From: Jaapia argillacea MUCL 33604
Taxonomy: Eukaryota > Basidiomycota > Agaricomycetes > Jaapiales > Jaapiaceae
Direction of reading: 5' to 3'
Assembly: GCA_000697665.1 (NCBI GenBank)
Contig: KL197710.1
Location: 753,425-817,424, forward strand
DNA: 64,000 bases
A program made the position numbers and the translations under genes. Below the pieces are notes generated by a model that did no database searches, was not told the origin of the DNA, and saw nothing but the letters and a program-made list of their open reading frames with translations. Below, piece after piece: positions 1-9,709 of the stretch. Every line of letters starts with the position of its first letter. Within the stretch, counting starts at the first letter, position 1.

Positions 1-6
1 CCCTAG

Positions 7-1414
7 AATGCAGAACCAGCGAAGTACCGTTGTCGGTCAGCTGCTTTACAAAAACAGTATGGACTGCGTCCAAAAAGTATTCCGGAATGAGGGCCTTCGA
101 GGATTCTATCGTGGTCTGGGGCCTCAGCTAATAGTCAGTTGCGCCTGCATCCGCTGTGAGGGACATCTGTACTCATCTTAATTCACAAATAGGGTGTCGC
201 TCCTGAAAAGGCGATAAAACTGACTGTGAATGACCTCGTCAGAGGTCGTGCGATGGATCCCGAGACTGGGCGAATCAAGCTCATGTGGGAGTTGATAGCC
301 GGTGGTACGGCTGGTGGGTGTCAAGTGGTTCGTGACCGTCTTTAGTGGAATCCAAACACTTCCTGATGCAGTCATTTGCAGATTTTCACTAATCCTCTGG
401 AGATAGTGTAAGTGAAGAGTTTCTGCATGCCGAATTTATCGTAACTTTCCTTCCATAGAAAAATTCGCTTGCAAATCCAGGGTGAAGCGGCCAAAGCTGA
501 AGGTGCAGTCCCGAGAGGTGCTGCACATATCGTACGCCAGCTGGGTCTGTTCGGATTATACAAGGGCGCGGGGGCTTGTCTCCTTCGCGATATCCCCTTC
601 TCCGCCATATATTTCCCAGCATACTGGCATCTCAAGAAGGACGTCTTCCACGAAGGGTATAATGGGAAGCAGCTGTCCTTCATGGAGACGCTCAGTGCCG
701 CGGCCATTGCGTAAGTCGAATCGTCGCATTCCCGAGTTTTCCTCTTATCGTGTTCCTTTCCACAGTGGCATGCCCGCCGCGTACTTTACCACACCCGCAG
801 GTAGGTTTTTGATCATATGTCTGGGGTTTAACAGCCACACAAAACATCCCTGCAGATGTTGTGAAGACGCGATTACAAGCTGAGGCAAAGGCTGGTCACA
901 CTGTGTACAAGGGGATGGCTGATGCCTTCGCAGTCATTTGTGAGTATCTGCCTGTTCAAGTGTCTGCTGCCCGACGGCTGATTGGTTGGGTGATAAGACC
1001 GTGAAGAAGGATTCAAAGCGTTCTTCAAAGGCGGTCCGGCGCGTATCCTTCGCAGCAGCCCCCAATTTGGCTTCACTCTCCTTGCCTACGAATATTTCCA
1101 CAAAGTACGTCACTACTTCCATTCATCTGATTGGCTACTGCTGATTCAACTCCCCGCGGTTGTCGTTAGTTCCTGCCCGTAAGCATCCTTTGGTTACGGA
1201 GCTTGTTGGCCTTCTCGCTGATGCATTCTGCTTCCGATAGTACCCCTGGGCGGAACAACCCAGAGAGGTGGAAACCCTTCTCACATCGAAGCCAGACGAT
1301 ATGGCGAAGATTCGTGCAAGGAATGCCCTCAAGATTTTGTTGGATGTTCATGGCGATTTTGGCCGTCGCACTGCAGGGCTATCGTCTTCACCGCATGCCC
1401 TGGCGAAATCGTGA
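7..1414 (+). CDS. Mitochondrial aspartate/glutamate-type carrier, C-terminal part (5' end outside window)
   Basis: This is the solute-carrier half of an inner-membrane mitochondrial carrier of the citrin/aralar (AGC) type, which exchanges aspartate and glutamate across the inner membrane. The window opens at an intron end (the acceptor CCCTAG at 1-6). Exons read GFYRGLGPQ, then two full carrier signatures, PLEIVKIRLQ (near 391-475) and [10 protein letters not shown] (near 795-880), each followed by the GxxGLYKG / FFKGGPAR half of the repeat. The linker [17 protein letters not shown] and the long tail after the last helix fit AGC carriers better than other carriers. Introns are short, for example 134-192 and 328-381. 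The stop is TGA at 1412-1414. The N-terminal EF-hand region expected of AGC proteins would lie left of the window and cannot be checked, so assignment to AGC rather than another carrier is an inference. Confidence 0.85.
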
Positions 1415-1977
1415 AATCGTTGCGTACGGAGAACTTATATACCCACTCGCTCAGAGTCACTCTTGGCATAATGAAATCTTGCATCCACCAATCATCGCAG
1501 ACGTTGCCAGAGGCTCCCATTGGTTGTGGCCGGAAATGCCTCGTTGCTTGGTTACCTTGACCACAAATGCTTCTAGCAAGAAATTCGTTGAGTAAATTTG
1601 ATCATGATCGACGTGATGTGACAGAACCATCTGCCTCAAATACTTGAGCTGTTGAGTTGCGTTGCTGCATCCTGTCGTTTCCTTCGTCTTCGTTTTCGTT
1701 CTCTCATTCGTTCTCCTGTCTTTTCTATCTCTCTTTCTCTTTTCGCGGTGAGCTCTACTAATTCGACCATTGGCATCTGTTCTGATCCTTTCTCAATATT
1801 GCAGAGCGCTTGCGTTCGTTCGTTCAAGCCCGCTCCTTGGTCTTCTTTGGTGTACTCTTGCTGCTAGACAGTAATCCCAGCGTAGACCGCTTCCATTCAT
1901 TTTCGACTCTACGCCGACTCTTGTTGTCGCCTCCCGACCAAAACCTTCCAACCTAATCACTGTCAACTCGCTACAAA
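1415..1977. other. Intergenic region with pyrimidine-rich promoter of the secreted protein gene
   Basis: No gene is supported here. The 3' flank of the carrier gene gives way to a strongly pyrimidine-rich tract at about 1671-1745 (almost only C and T on the + strand), followed by a CT/CA-rich leader up to the ATG at 1978. Such tracts are common just upstream of strongly expressed fungal genes; that this one drives expression is inferred. Confidence 0.5.
1671..1745 (+). promoter_or_regulatory. CT-rich promoter tract
   Basis: About 75 bases are nearly all pyrimidine on the + strand, roughly 235-300 bases upstream of the start codon of the secreted protein gene. CT-rich blocks near transcription start sites are typical of highly expressed genes in filamentous fungi. 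No clear TATA box is seen between this tract and the ATG. Confidence 0.4.
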
Positions 1978-3478
1978 ATGAGGTCAACGTTCATTTCTCT
2001 CGCTCTGGTTGGTGCTGCCGCCGCGCAAGTGTCCGTGAACGGAGTCTCCATGGTTCCGATCGCTGCTATGCCGACCTACGACCCTTCCGCTACCAGCGTG
2101 TCCCCTTCATACGATCAGGGATATGCCTCCCCCTCATACGGTCAGGGATATGCAAGTTCCCCTCCTGCCTATACTCAGCCATCTACCACAACTGCTGCTC
2201 CCTCTCAATACACCCAACCTCCTTCATCGTCGGATATCTATTCTATGATGCCGTACTCGTCATTCCAATCTGGAGGGTATAAGAGCCTCGGCTGCGGTTA
2301 CGGGTATCAGAAGATGTCGGACGGATCATGCTCTTCGATGTCTTGGGTCAGTCGCGAATGACTTTCATCTATTTTCTTACTTACTGACATAACTCTCTCA
2401 GTGGGAGGGCTCGGGGTGTTACGAAACCATTATCATTAATAATCAGTAGGTTCAACATCGAACGTCTTTGTCCGACTTCCCACTAACATCTCCAAAGGGG
2501 TGGCGGCTGCGGCTATGGCTACAGTACTACGGAAACCATTACTCAAACAGAAACTCAAACTTCAACCCAGGTTTCGGTTTCGGTTTCGACCGTTACCTGC
2601 ACAGAGGTAAGCCATCGTATTTCTTTATCCTATTCCGATGCTCATTTTCGCTAGACCTCAACGGTTCCCACCACTATCTACCAAACCGAGACAATGACAC
2701 AGACACAGGTGGTCTCGGTGACGGCTACTCAAGTGATTCCGACCACGATCACGATGGACTTCACCAGCGTTGAGGTATACACAGCGACGATGACGGAGGT
2801 CCGGACTAGTGTCGCGACCAGTACGGTGGAAAGCGTTAGCACGGAGATCATCGACAACGTGAGTCGCCCTTATCCCCTTCCCCTTGAGACACCTTGTTCG
2901 AGATGATTGATTATCTGGTCCCGAACAGACCCAGACAGAGACTCAAACCGCCACCAAGACGGAGGAATTCACTCAGCAAGTGACCGCGACTCAAACTCAG
3001 GAAGTCACCATGTTTAGCACTATTGCGCGACCCACGACAATTATCAGTGTCAGTACGATTGACAACACTCGCACAGTGGAATACACGTTGGTGTCCACCA
3101 TGATAGAGGACTACACTTATACGACAACGTACGAGGCCACAGTCACATACGAGACCACAGCGACGGCGACGGCGACAACTACGGCCGTCGTATCAGAATC
3201 CGCACTGTCGCAATGCTTGAGCAAGGTGCGAGGGCTGAATTCATTGACCGTCATAAATAATTTATCCCTTCTTTTAGTGCGAGAGTACTTGGTCCCTCAG
3301 CATGGGCAACAGTTACGGCTACACCTACGCGTCGATGCCTTCACCCAGTTACCAAGGCTATGCTTCGAGTAGCGCTATTGGGACAGGCTACAATAGTCCC
3401 CCAATGGCTAGTGAGACTCCCGCTGGGTCTTACGGTGGTTCTCAGGGCGCGTATGGATGTGCCTCTGGCAACTGTTAA
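1978..3478 (+). CDS. Secreted Thr/Ser/Tyr-rich cell-surface protein
   Basis: The protein begins with a clear signal peptide (MRSTFISLALVGAAAAQ, likely cleavage after AAA or AQ). Next come tandem Tyr-Gly modules (PSYDQGYAS, PSYGQGYAS) and a Pro/Ser/Thr stretch. A Cys-containing GCGYGYQKMSDGSC segment and a second GGGCGYGY segment follow. A long Thr/Val-rich region is built from TQTETQT, TVTxT and TATATATTT runs, as in heavily O-glycosylated wall proteins. The C-terminus returns to the Tyr-Gly theme (SPSYQGYASS) and ends in CASGNC. About five exons; donors include GTCAGT at 2347, GTAGGT and GTAAGC, and the stop is TAA at 3476-3478. No catalytic domain and no clear GPI signal are visible. It is probably a cell-wall or extracellular adhesin-like protein; exact function unknown. 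Confidence 0.75.
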
Positions 3479-4037
3479 ATGAGTCTCCTTGAAGTCGTAT
3501 CAGGTTGTTCCCGGACTTTGTGTTGCTTGGACTTTTGCTATCCGTAGATGGACATTTTCTCCGTGGTGACGTCAACTAATTACAGTGCTCATCTGGTCTA
3601 GTACTTAGGAATCGTTTCGTGTTCTTGTTTATGGACAGGTTTCGTTTGAGGTGGCACAGCCGTGGATGCTCTTGCGTTTCTCCGTTTGCTGCAGCGCCTC
3701 GCAGGAGTTGTTCATACCGGTTGGCGTAAGTACTCAGTTTGCATTGGACAATTTACTCCGCTTGATGGATCCATTGATAAACATACCGGATCGACTGTCC
3801 GTGTCTCTGAGTGTTCGTCGTGGTTGCATCCTTGTGGTGAACTCACTTATCGACGCGGATCGGACCTACGCGCACCCTCGTGGTTGCGTAATCTTGCGTC
3901 TGGTGTTAGCTGCTTGTTGAGCTTCTGACGCCCACTGCATCAACTCACCTGTTAACACGTCGACTAATTCCAACACACATCGACATAATCTATCAGGGCA
4001 TCAAGGCCAAGATCAAGGCGTTGCACCCTCACCAGAA
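3479..4037. other. Intergenic region, nothing recognised
   Basis: Small overlapping open frames exist (about 88 codons at 3651-3928), but they have no start context, intron support or recognisable family, so I do not call a gene. A short imperfect duplication around CGTGGTTGC occurs near 3818 and 3879. The rest looks like 3' flank and promoter of the thioredoxin-like gene. Confidence 0.5.
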
Positions 4038-4573
4038 ATGGTCCTCGAAATAGCTCCCACATCCGTCGACCCTTTATCCCTGAAGAACACTCATGCTCAG
4101 TTCTTGATCTTCTACTCCTCCCGTGATGAAAGGGGAGTGCCCTGGTGTCCGGTGCGTGGCGTTACGATCTCGACGTTCCCTATTTCCCTCTAATCTCCGC
4201 CATTCAAGGATTGCCGCGACGTCGAGGGCCTCGTGGATGAGACTTTCCGGTCGCAAGATGCACCTCTCGGGTTAATCGTCTACGTCGGTCAGAGATCTGA
4301 GTATGTGGCCCTCCGTCTCGTAGCTCAGCGCTGCAAGTAACTTCATGACCCACTTAGATGGAAGACGCCGTCCAATCCTTTTCGCGGAGATCCTTGGAAG
4401 ATAGAGTCCATCCCAACCGTTATCAAACTTCACGAGGTAGGTCATCTCCGACGATTAATTATCTCTTCCTTAGACGCTCATCATCTAATCTTTTCATTTC
4501 ATTCCAGTCCAATGAAGTGGCGCGACTGGTGGAAGAGCAGATCTCCCAAGGTTTACTATCCCTCTTGTCATAG
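4038..4573 (+). CDS. TXNDC17: TXNDC17/TRP14-like thioredoxin-fold protein (DUF953)
   Basis: A small cytosolic oxidoreductase of about 117 residues, close to the usual 120-odd of the family. The signature WCPDC is intact, with cysteines at about residues 37 and 40, preceded by FLIFYSSRDERGVP and followed by RDVEGLVDETF. This WCPDC site defines TRP14/TXNDC17 proteins, which reduce disulfides on selected targets using thioredoxin reductase. Downstream the family's VGQRSEWKTPSNPFR segment and the SIPTVIKL cis-Pro loop are present. Four exons: the first intron splits the active site between Pro and Asp (donor GTGCGT), the second splits the Glu codon before WKTP, and the third follows KLHE. The ATG at 4038 is the first in frame and the stop is TAG at 4571-4573. 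Confidence 0.88.
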
Positions 4574-5065
4574 TGCACTACCTTTTGCACGAGTTGTATT
4601 CACCGTGTTCTCTTGGAACGCCTTCCCTTCCGTCAATGAAGCACACGCCAAGCCTCGCTGCTTTAATCGTTGACTATCGATATCGACCGTCGCTTGAGGG
4701 CGTCGAAGTATCTATTTTGAAGAAGATCCACTGCCCACCTGCCAAACCAACTTCAATCCAGCCTGATCCATCGATCAATGCTCGGTTTTCTGATTGTTTT
4801 GAAAATGCTCGGTAAACGCTGTGCAGGGTATGACACAGCCCGTGTGGTGAATTCGTAAGTCCCATTGCTGTGTTTCTCCCATATGGACGCTCCAATACTG
4901 TCGCTAATTCGTTTTCTGTTCGCTTCGAGAACACGAAGTGACCACTATCCCGGCTCCTGTCTCTGGTTTTCTGCCTCATGGCGATCTCTGTATATATAAG
5001 CTCACGTTCTCCTCCATCAACAGTCCCCAACGACCTGCTTCATCGACGTGCTCCGCTTTATCCAA
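4574..5065. other. Intergenic region, amidase promoter
   Basis: No gene is supported. A TATA-like element lies at about 4990-5000, and the leader before the ATG at 5066 is CT-rich. The longest open frame here is on the minus strand (4674-5030), lacks any recognisable domain and overlaps this promoter. Confidence 0.5.
4990..5000 (+). promoter_or_regulatory. TATA box-like element of the amidase gene
   Basis: The sequence TGTATATATAAG sits about 66-76 bases upstream of the amidase ATG, a usual fungal TATA-to-ATG distance with a short leader. It is the best TATA-like element seen upstream of any gene in the window; function is inferred from position and sequence only. Confidence 0.5.
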
Positions 5066-7080
5066 ATGACTCATGACGAACACCCCAGTGAGGGCGGCGC
5101 TGGGGAGTCCAATTCAGCGTCTGGTCATTTCGCGGGGCTACCTTGGGAAGTAGTGCAGGCCCGCAAGCTCGTCCAGAGAGAAACTATTCTTAATCAATAT
5201 CCGCAATGGCACCTCCGCCAGGTCGTTCCCGAATCTGTCCAGGACGTCTCCCATTTTCCTACCTCTCAACTTACTGCTCGAGAGAACGAAATTGTTCAGC
5301 AAGACGCCACATCCCTGATTCGGCTCCTCGCCAATCGCCGCTACACTGCAGTGGAAGTTCTAAAGGCTGTATGTTGTCTATTTTCGAACTGGATGCATTT
5401 CCGCGTTTGACCAAGACTTTCGTAGTTCTGTCATGTCGCGACGATTACCCAGGAGCTGACCAATTGCCTGACTGAAATATTTTACGACGAAGGGCTCGCT
5501 CAAGCCGCAGAGCTCGATAGGCATTTGGAAGAGACGGGAGAAGTCATTGGACCTCTCCATGGGTTGCCGGTGTCCGTCAAGGACCACATTCTAGTGAAGG
5601 GTCACGACACCTCCACTGGATATATTGCGTGGGCATTCAATACAGTGGCTAAACGAGATGCCGTTGCTGTCACAATTCTACGCAAGGCTGGTGCAGTCTT
5701 GTACGTCAAAACAGCTAATCCCCAGACATTATTAGTGAGCCACAAGTTGAACTTGTTCGGCATTCGAATAACTAACAGTCCGCTAGTCTCTTGAGACAAA
5801 CAACAATGTTTGGGGACGCACCGTCAATCCTTTCAACCGTAATCTCAGCCCTGGAGGTAGCAGTGGAGGAGAAAGTGCTTTGATCGCATCGCGTGGAAGT
5901 CCCTTGGGTTTGTGTCTTGCAAAGTTCCCTCATACATCTGGGCTGACGATACTCCCATTTCACTAGGAATTGGAACTGACATCGGAGGAAGCATAGTAAG
6001 ACGCAAGGAGAAATTTCCTTACGCATGAGCTGACCTTACTACCAGCGAATCCCGGCTGGATACATGGGCCTGTATGGCTTCAAAGCTTCAGTAGCCCGAA
6101 TTCCACACGCTGGTTTGCTCGGTTCGCATGATGGGATGGAAGCGATCATCGGGGTTCTTGGTCCCATTGCCAGATCTGCCAGGGATCTGTCGCTTTTCTG
6201 CCGAGTCATGCTACAGTTCGAGCCTTGGCTGATTGAGCCGCCCTTACTTGAGATCCCTTGGAGACAGAGTATTGTGGACGGAGAGGGAATGACACAGAAA
6301 CTGACCTTCGCCATCCTATGGGACGATCTCGTCGTGACACCCCACCCTCCCATCCTCGAGGCGCTCCGGAAAACCAAAAAATCATTGATTGCCGCAGGAC
6401 ATGAAGTGATCGATTGGGTTCCAATCGATCATGAAGAGTCCTGGAACCTTATTGTAAGCAAACCGCCACTCAAAATTCCTTTGCTCACGCCTAAAACTTT
6501 GTAGGTCAAACTATATTTCTTAGATGGAGGCGAGGAATACAGAGAAATTATGGAGAATGATCCTCCGGTACCGCAAACTAGTTGGATTATGTCTCAGGTC
6601 CCCAACGGAGGGAAGCCTTACACAGTCCGGGAGACATTCAAGCTCAACCTGGAACGGGAAGCTTTTCGAATCAAGGTTGCAAACCATTGGAACGACACTA
6701 GGTCAAGGACAACTACCGGCCGCCCCGTAGATGCGATTCTATCCCCCGTCGCCGCAACTCTCGCTCCCCCCCATGACACGACACGATGGTGGGGCTATAC
6801 ATCTTACTGGAATCTGGTGGACTATCCCGCAGCAGTGTTCCCTGTGGGACATCATAGTGCGAGGAGATATGCCGTCCCAGATTTGATACCAGACTTCACC
6901 CCGGTAGTCACCCCAAGGAATGAAGTTGAGGAGTTTATATCTCGTCAGTGGGATCCCCAGAAGTACGACAACGTCCCAGTAGCTCTCCAGCTTATTGGGA
7001 GGCGCTTGAACGAGGAGAAGGTGTTGGGTATGTTGAACGTGGTTGAAGAGGCGTTTCGCCTTGATGCCATTCGGAACTGA
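5066..7080 (+). CDS. Amidase signature family protein (acetamidase-like)
   Basis: A fungal amidase of the Ser-cisSer-Lys type that hydrolyses amides to acid and ammonia; the substrate cannot be told from sequence. The catalytic Lys is in PVSVKDHILVKG (coded near 5571-5605). The Gly/Ser core reads LSPGGSSGGESALIA, and after an intron GIGTDIGGSIRIPAGYMGLYGFK, which supplies the cis-Ser and nucleophile Ser. The remainder (GPIARSARDLSLF, LQLIGRRLNEEKVL) matches the AmdS-like branch in order. Six exons. The ATG at 5066 lies about 70 bases after the TATA-like element, exon 1 ends at 5368, and the stop is TGA at 7078-7080. No signal peptide is seen, so it is likely cytosolic. The next gene converges on it with only about 200 bases between. 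Confidence 0.88.
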
Positions 7081-7276
7081 TGGGAAAGGCATATTTGGTG
7101 TTGTTTTGGAGAATCCAAATCGTATAAGAACTAGTTGGTGGGCCCGAAGACAGAGCGACCCCACGTCGTGGTCTGAATATTTTGAGTCGGCCTGTGCGCG
7201 TCTGAACTATGACCAGGTACGCAATCCCAGGCAAAATTTGACCTCGTCCATGCAAGATCAAACTATGTCATGGGTT

Positions 7277-9529
7277 TCAATCTACCCGTTGAATCTGTCT
7301 GGCGAAGTCCCCGCTCTTTCCTCCTTCTTTACGCTCCACAACGATATCTCCGATGACCATTTCTCTCCCCGCCACAGCCTTGAGCATGTCCCACACCGTG
7401 AGGAGTCCAACAGACACAGCCGTCAAGGCTTCCATCTCAACCCCAGTTTTCCCTTCGCAGGTCACAGTAGCCCGACAAACGATGCTGTAACTCGGGGTGC
7501 CCTCCTGCTCAGGCAGGAGGGTGCTCGACTTCTCAAGGGTCAGCTCAACAGAGATGTGCGAGATAGGTAATGGATGGCATAAGGGAATCAAATCCGACGT
7601 GCGCTTGCACCCCATAATTGCAGCTAGCTGAGCAACGGTAAGCACGTCGCCTTTCGACCGAGCTTTCGCCTTGGCTCTTTCTGTCGGCGAGTCAGAGTTC
7701 GCCTGGGAATCTGGTTGACCTTGTGAGACCAAATCGTATGCAACGGCGGGTATGTAGATTCGCCCGCTGGCGGTGGCGGCTCGTTTCGTCGGTGATTTCT
7801 CCCCCACGTTGACCATGGATGGACGACCAGACGCGTCTATGTGAGTCAAACGAGGAACATCATTGGAAGCTTGAGATGACACCCATCGTCTTCGAAGCGA
7901 AATGGGGGGATTGGGAATAAGGCGGTGACGCCTCAATTGGGCGATGTCTCGCTTGGCGAAAAGGGGAGTAGTCTGGAGCCTGGAGAGCATTCCTGAATGA
8001 GCGAGATAATGGGTTACAATGTGGGCAAAACAAGAGTATACGGCTACAAAAAGAATGGAATATTCACTCAACCTCCTATTAATATCATCGGGCGATTTGG
8101 ACCTTCGCGAAGTTCGTCAAGATCAGCCATCCCACCATGTTTCTCTGATTTGCCTTGAACTGCTTGTCCGATTATACGCAGAAGGTCATTGTCGGAGTCA
8201 CCTCGTCGCATTCGATCACGAAGCGATACCTCTTTGTTGTCGAAGAGGCAAACCTAGAGAAGCAATGAGTAACCGAATTGCCGCCAGATACGCGTGGTTC
8301 AAACCTTGATTTGACCATCTGCAGTGAGGCGTAGGCGATTACAGGTGGCGCAAAAATGATCAGACATGCTGCTGATGAAGCCAAAACTGCCAGTATATCC
8401 TGGGATCTGGTAAGATCTAGCTGTGTCATTGAGCTCGTCGGCCGCCTTTATTACACCAGGGTGGACAGCGGATATGCGAGCAAGGAGTTCTGACGATGGT
8501 ACCATCTTGGATTGCTCCCATTTGTTTCCTAGTCAAGTCAGTCACCGAAGGATGGAGGAGAAAAGGGGTGTTCTTACCAGTGAACGGCATGAACTCGATG
8601 AATCGAACGGATAAGTTTTGGTCTCTCGTCATGGCAACAAATTCCAGCACTTCGTGGTCATTCAGACCCTTGATAATGACGACATTGAGCTTCACCGAAC
8701 GCAGATCTGGTGACTGCAGAGCAACTTCCAGAGAACGAAGTACGGCCTCGTGGCCTGGGCGACGGGTCATGATCTCGAATTTGAAGGGATCAAGGGTATC
8801 CAAACTTCCGAAGCTAATTCAGTCATGCTGAGTCGAACCATTATCAAGACCTTCACCTAAGATTGAGGTGAGTCAACCCGTTCTGTATGAACTGAGGCAA
8901 GCGCCGGTGGAGGGCGATACCATTGCTGGTCATGCCGATGGATTTGAGGCCATATGTATTGAGGTCATGAAGGCGACCTTGCACGTCAAATGAATCGACA
9001 ACAGGGATTTCGAAATGGGAAAACTCACCTACTAGTTCGACTATTCCTTTCCTAACAGTAGGCTCTCCACCGGTCAATCGTATCTTCGTTACCCCACATT
9101 TTACGAACAGTGTCGCCAAACGAACAACCTCGTCATCGGTCAAGATATGTTCCTTCGGAGACAGATCCACTCCTTCACTCGGCATACAGTAGAAACCTTA
9201 TAAGAAGATGGCAGAGGTTAATGATGCATTGCAGTACTGGCGTCCGCACTCACATCGTAGGTTGCACTTCTCCGTTAAAGAAATACGGAGGTAGTCGTGT
9301 CTGCGGTTGAATTTATCAATCAAAGAGTGCGAAAAGGGCCTCTCTTTGTCGATATGTGCGATCTTTGCCTGACGAGGGCATCAGCATCCAGTTAGTCAAG
9401 CCAAACTGCAATCCAAAAACTCACCTGAATGTGTGTCTGGACATCCGAGACCACATGGGCGCGATTGCTTCGCGCCGACCAGTGGATGCTCCTCACCAAC
9501 CTCTTCTCTATGCTATGTGCTCGAATCAT
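7277..9529 (-). CDS. MOCS1/cnxABC-type molybdopterin gene: MoaA radical SAM part followed by MoaC part
   Basis: This gene covers the first step of molybdenum cofactor synthesis, GTP to cyclic pyranopterin monophosphate. The 5' exon (ATG at 9529) encodes an Arg-rich, presequence-like leader. The MoaA part has the radical SAM cluster CNLRCFYC, split by an intron, the TGGEPTVR motif, and the second cluster [19 protein letters not shown] ... [15 protein letters not shown]. It ends in PMILIGG followed at once by TGA (8068-8070). The terminal Gly-Gly is the known functional tail of MOCS1A. The MoaC part follows from the ATG at 7990 ([46 protein letters not shown]) and ends at 7277. It is preceded by another basic, mitochondrial-like leader. 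Whether the two parts are fused depends on splicing between 8072 and 7993. The coordinates span both parts. Confidence 0.88.
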
Positions 9530-9709
9530 GGCGGACTGCAGGCAACAAAGTCCATGTCTGTTCCCGAGTTAGCATAACGGCCCGCGAAGTTCAGCAAGTA
9601 TCGCACACCATGTTGATTGGCTGGTCGAGTTCTGTTCACATGCGGGACTATGCAGGACTTGTAGAATTCCCACCCTCTGCGCTCACCAAAGCACATCCAA
9701 CTGGTTTTG
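9530..9709. promoter_or_regulatory. Shared divergent promoter, MOCS1-type gene (-) and glycosyltransferase-like gene (+)
   Basis: Only about 180 bases separate the start codons of the two divergent genes, so their promoters must overlap. No TATA box or recognised regulator site is evident by eye. Confidence 0.45.

Noticed and set aside
3651-3928. Two overlapping ~88-codon + strand frames
   Set aside because: No family signal, no splice support and no leader; kept as intergenic sequence.
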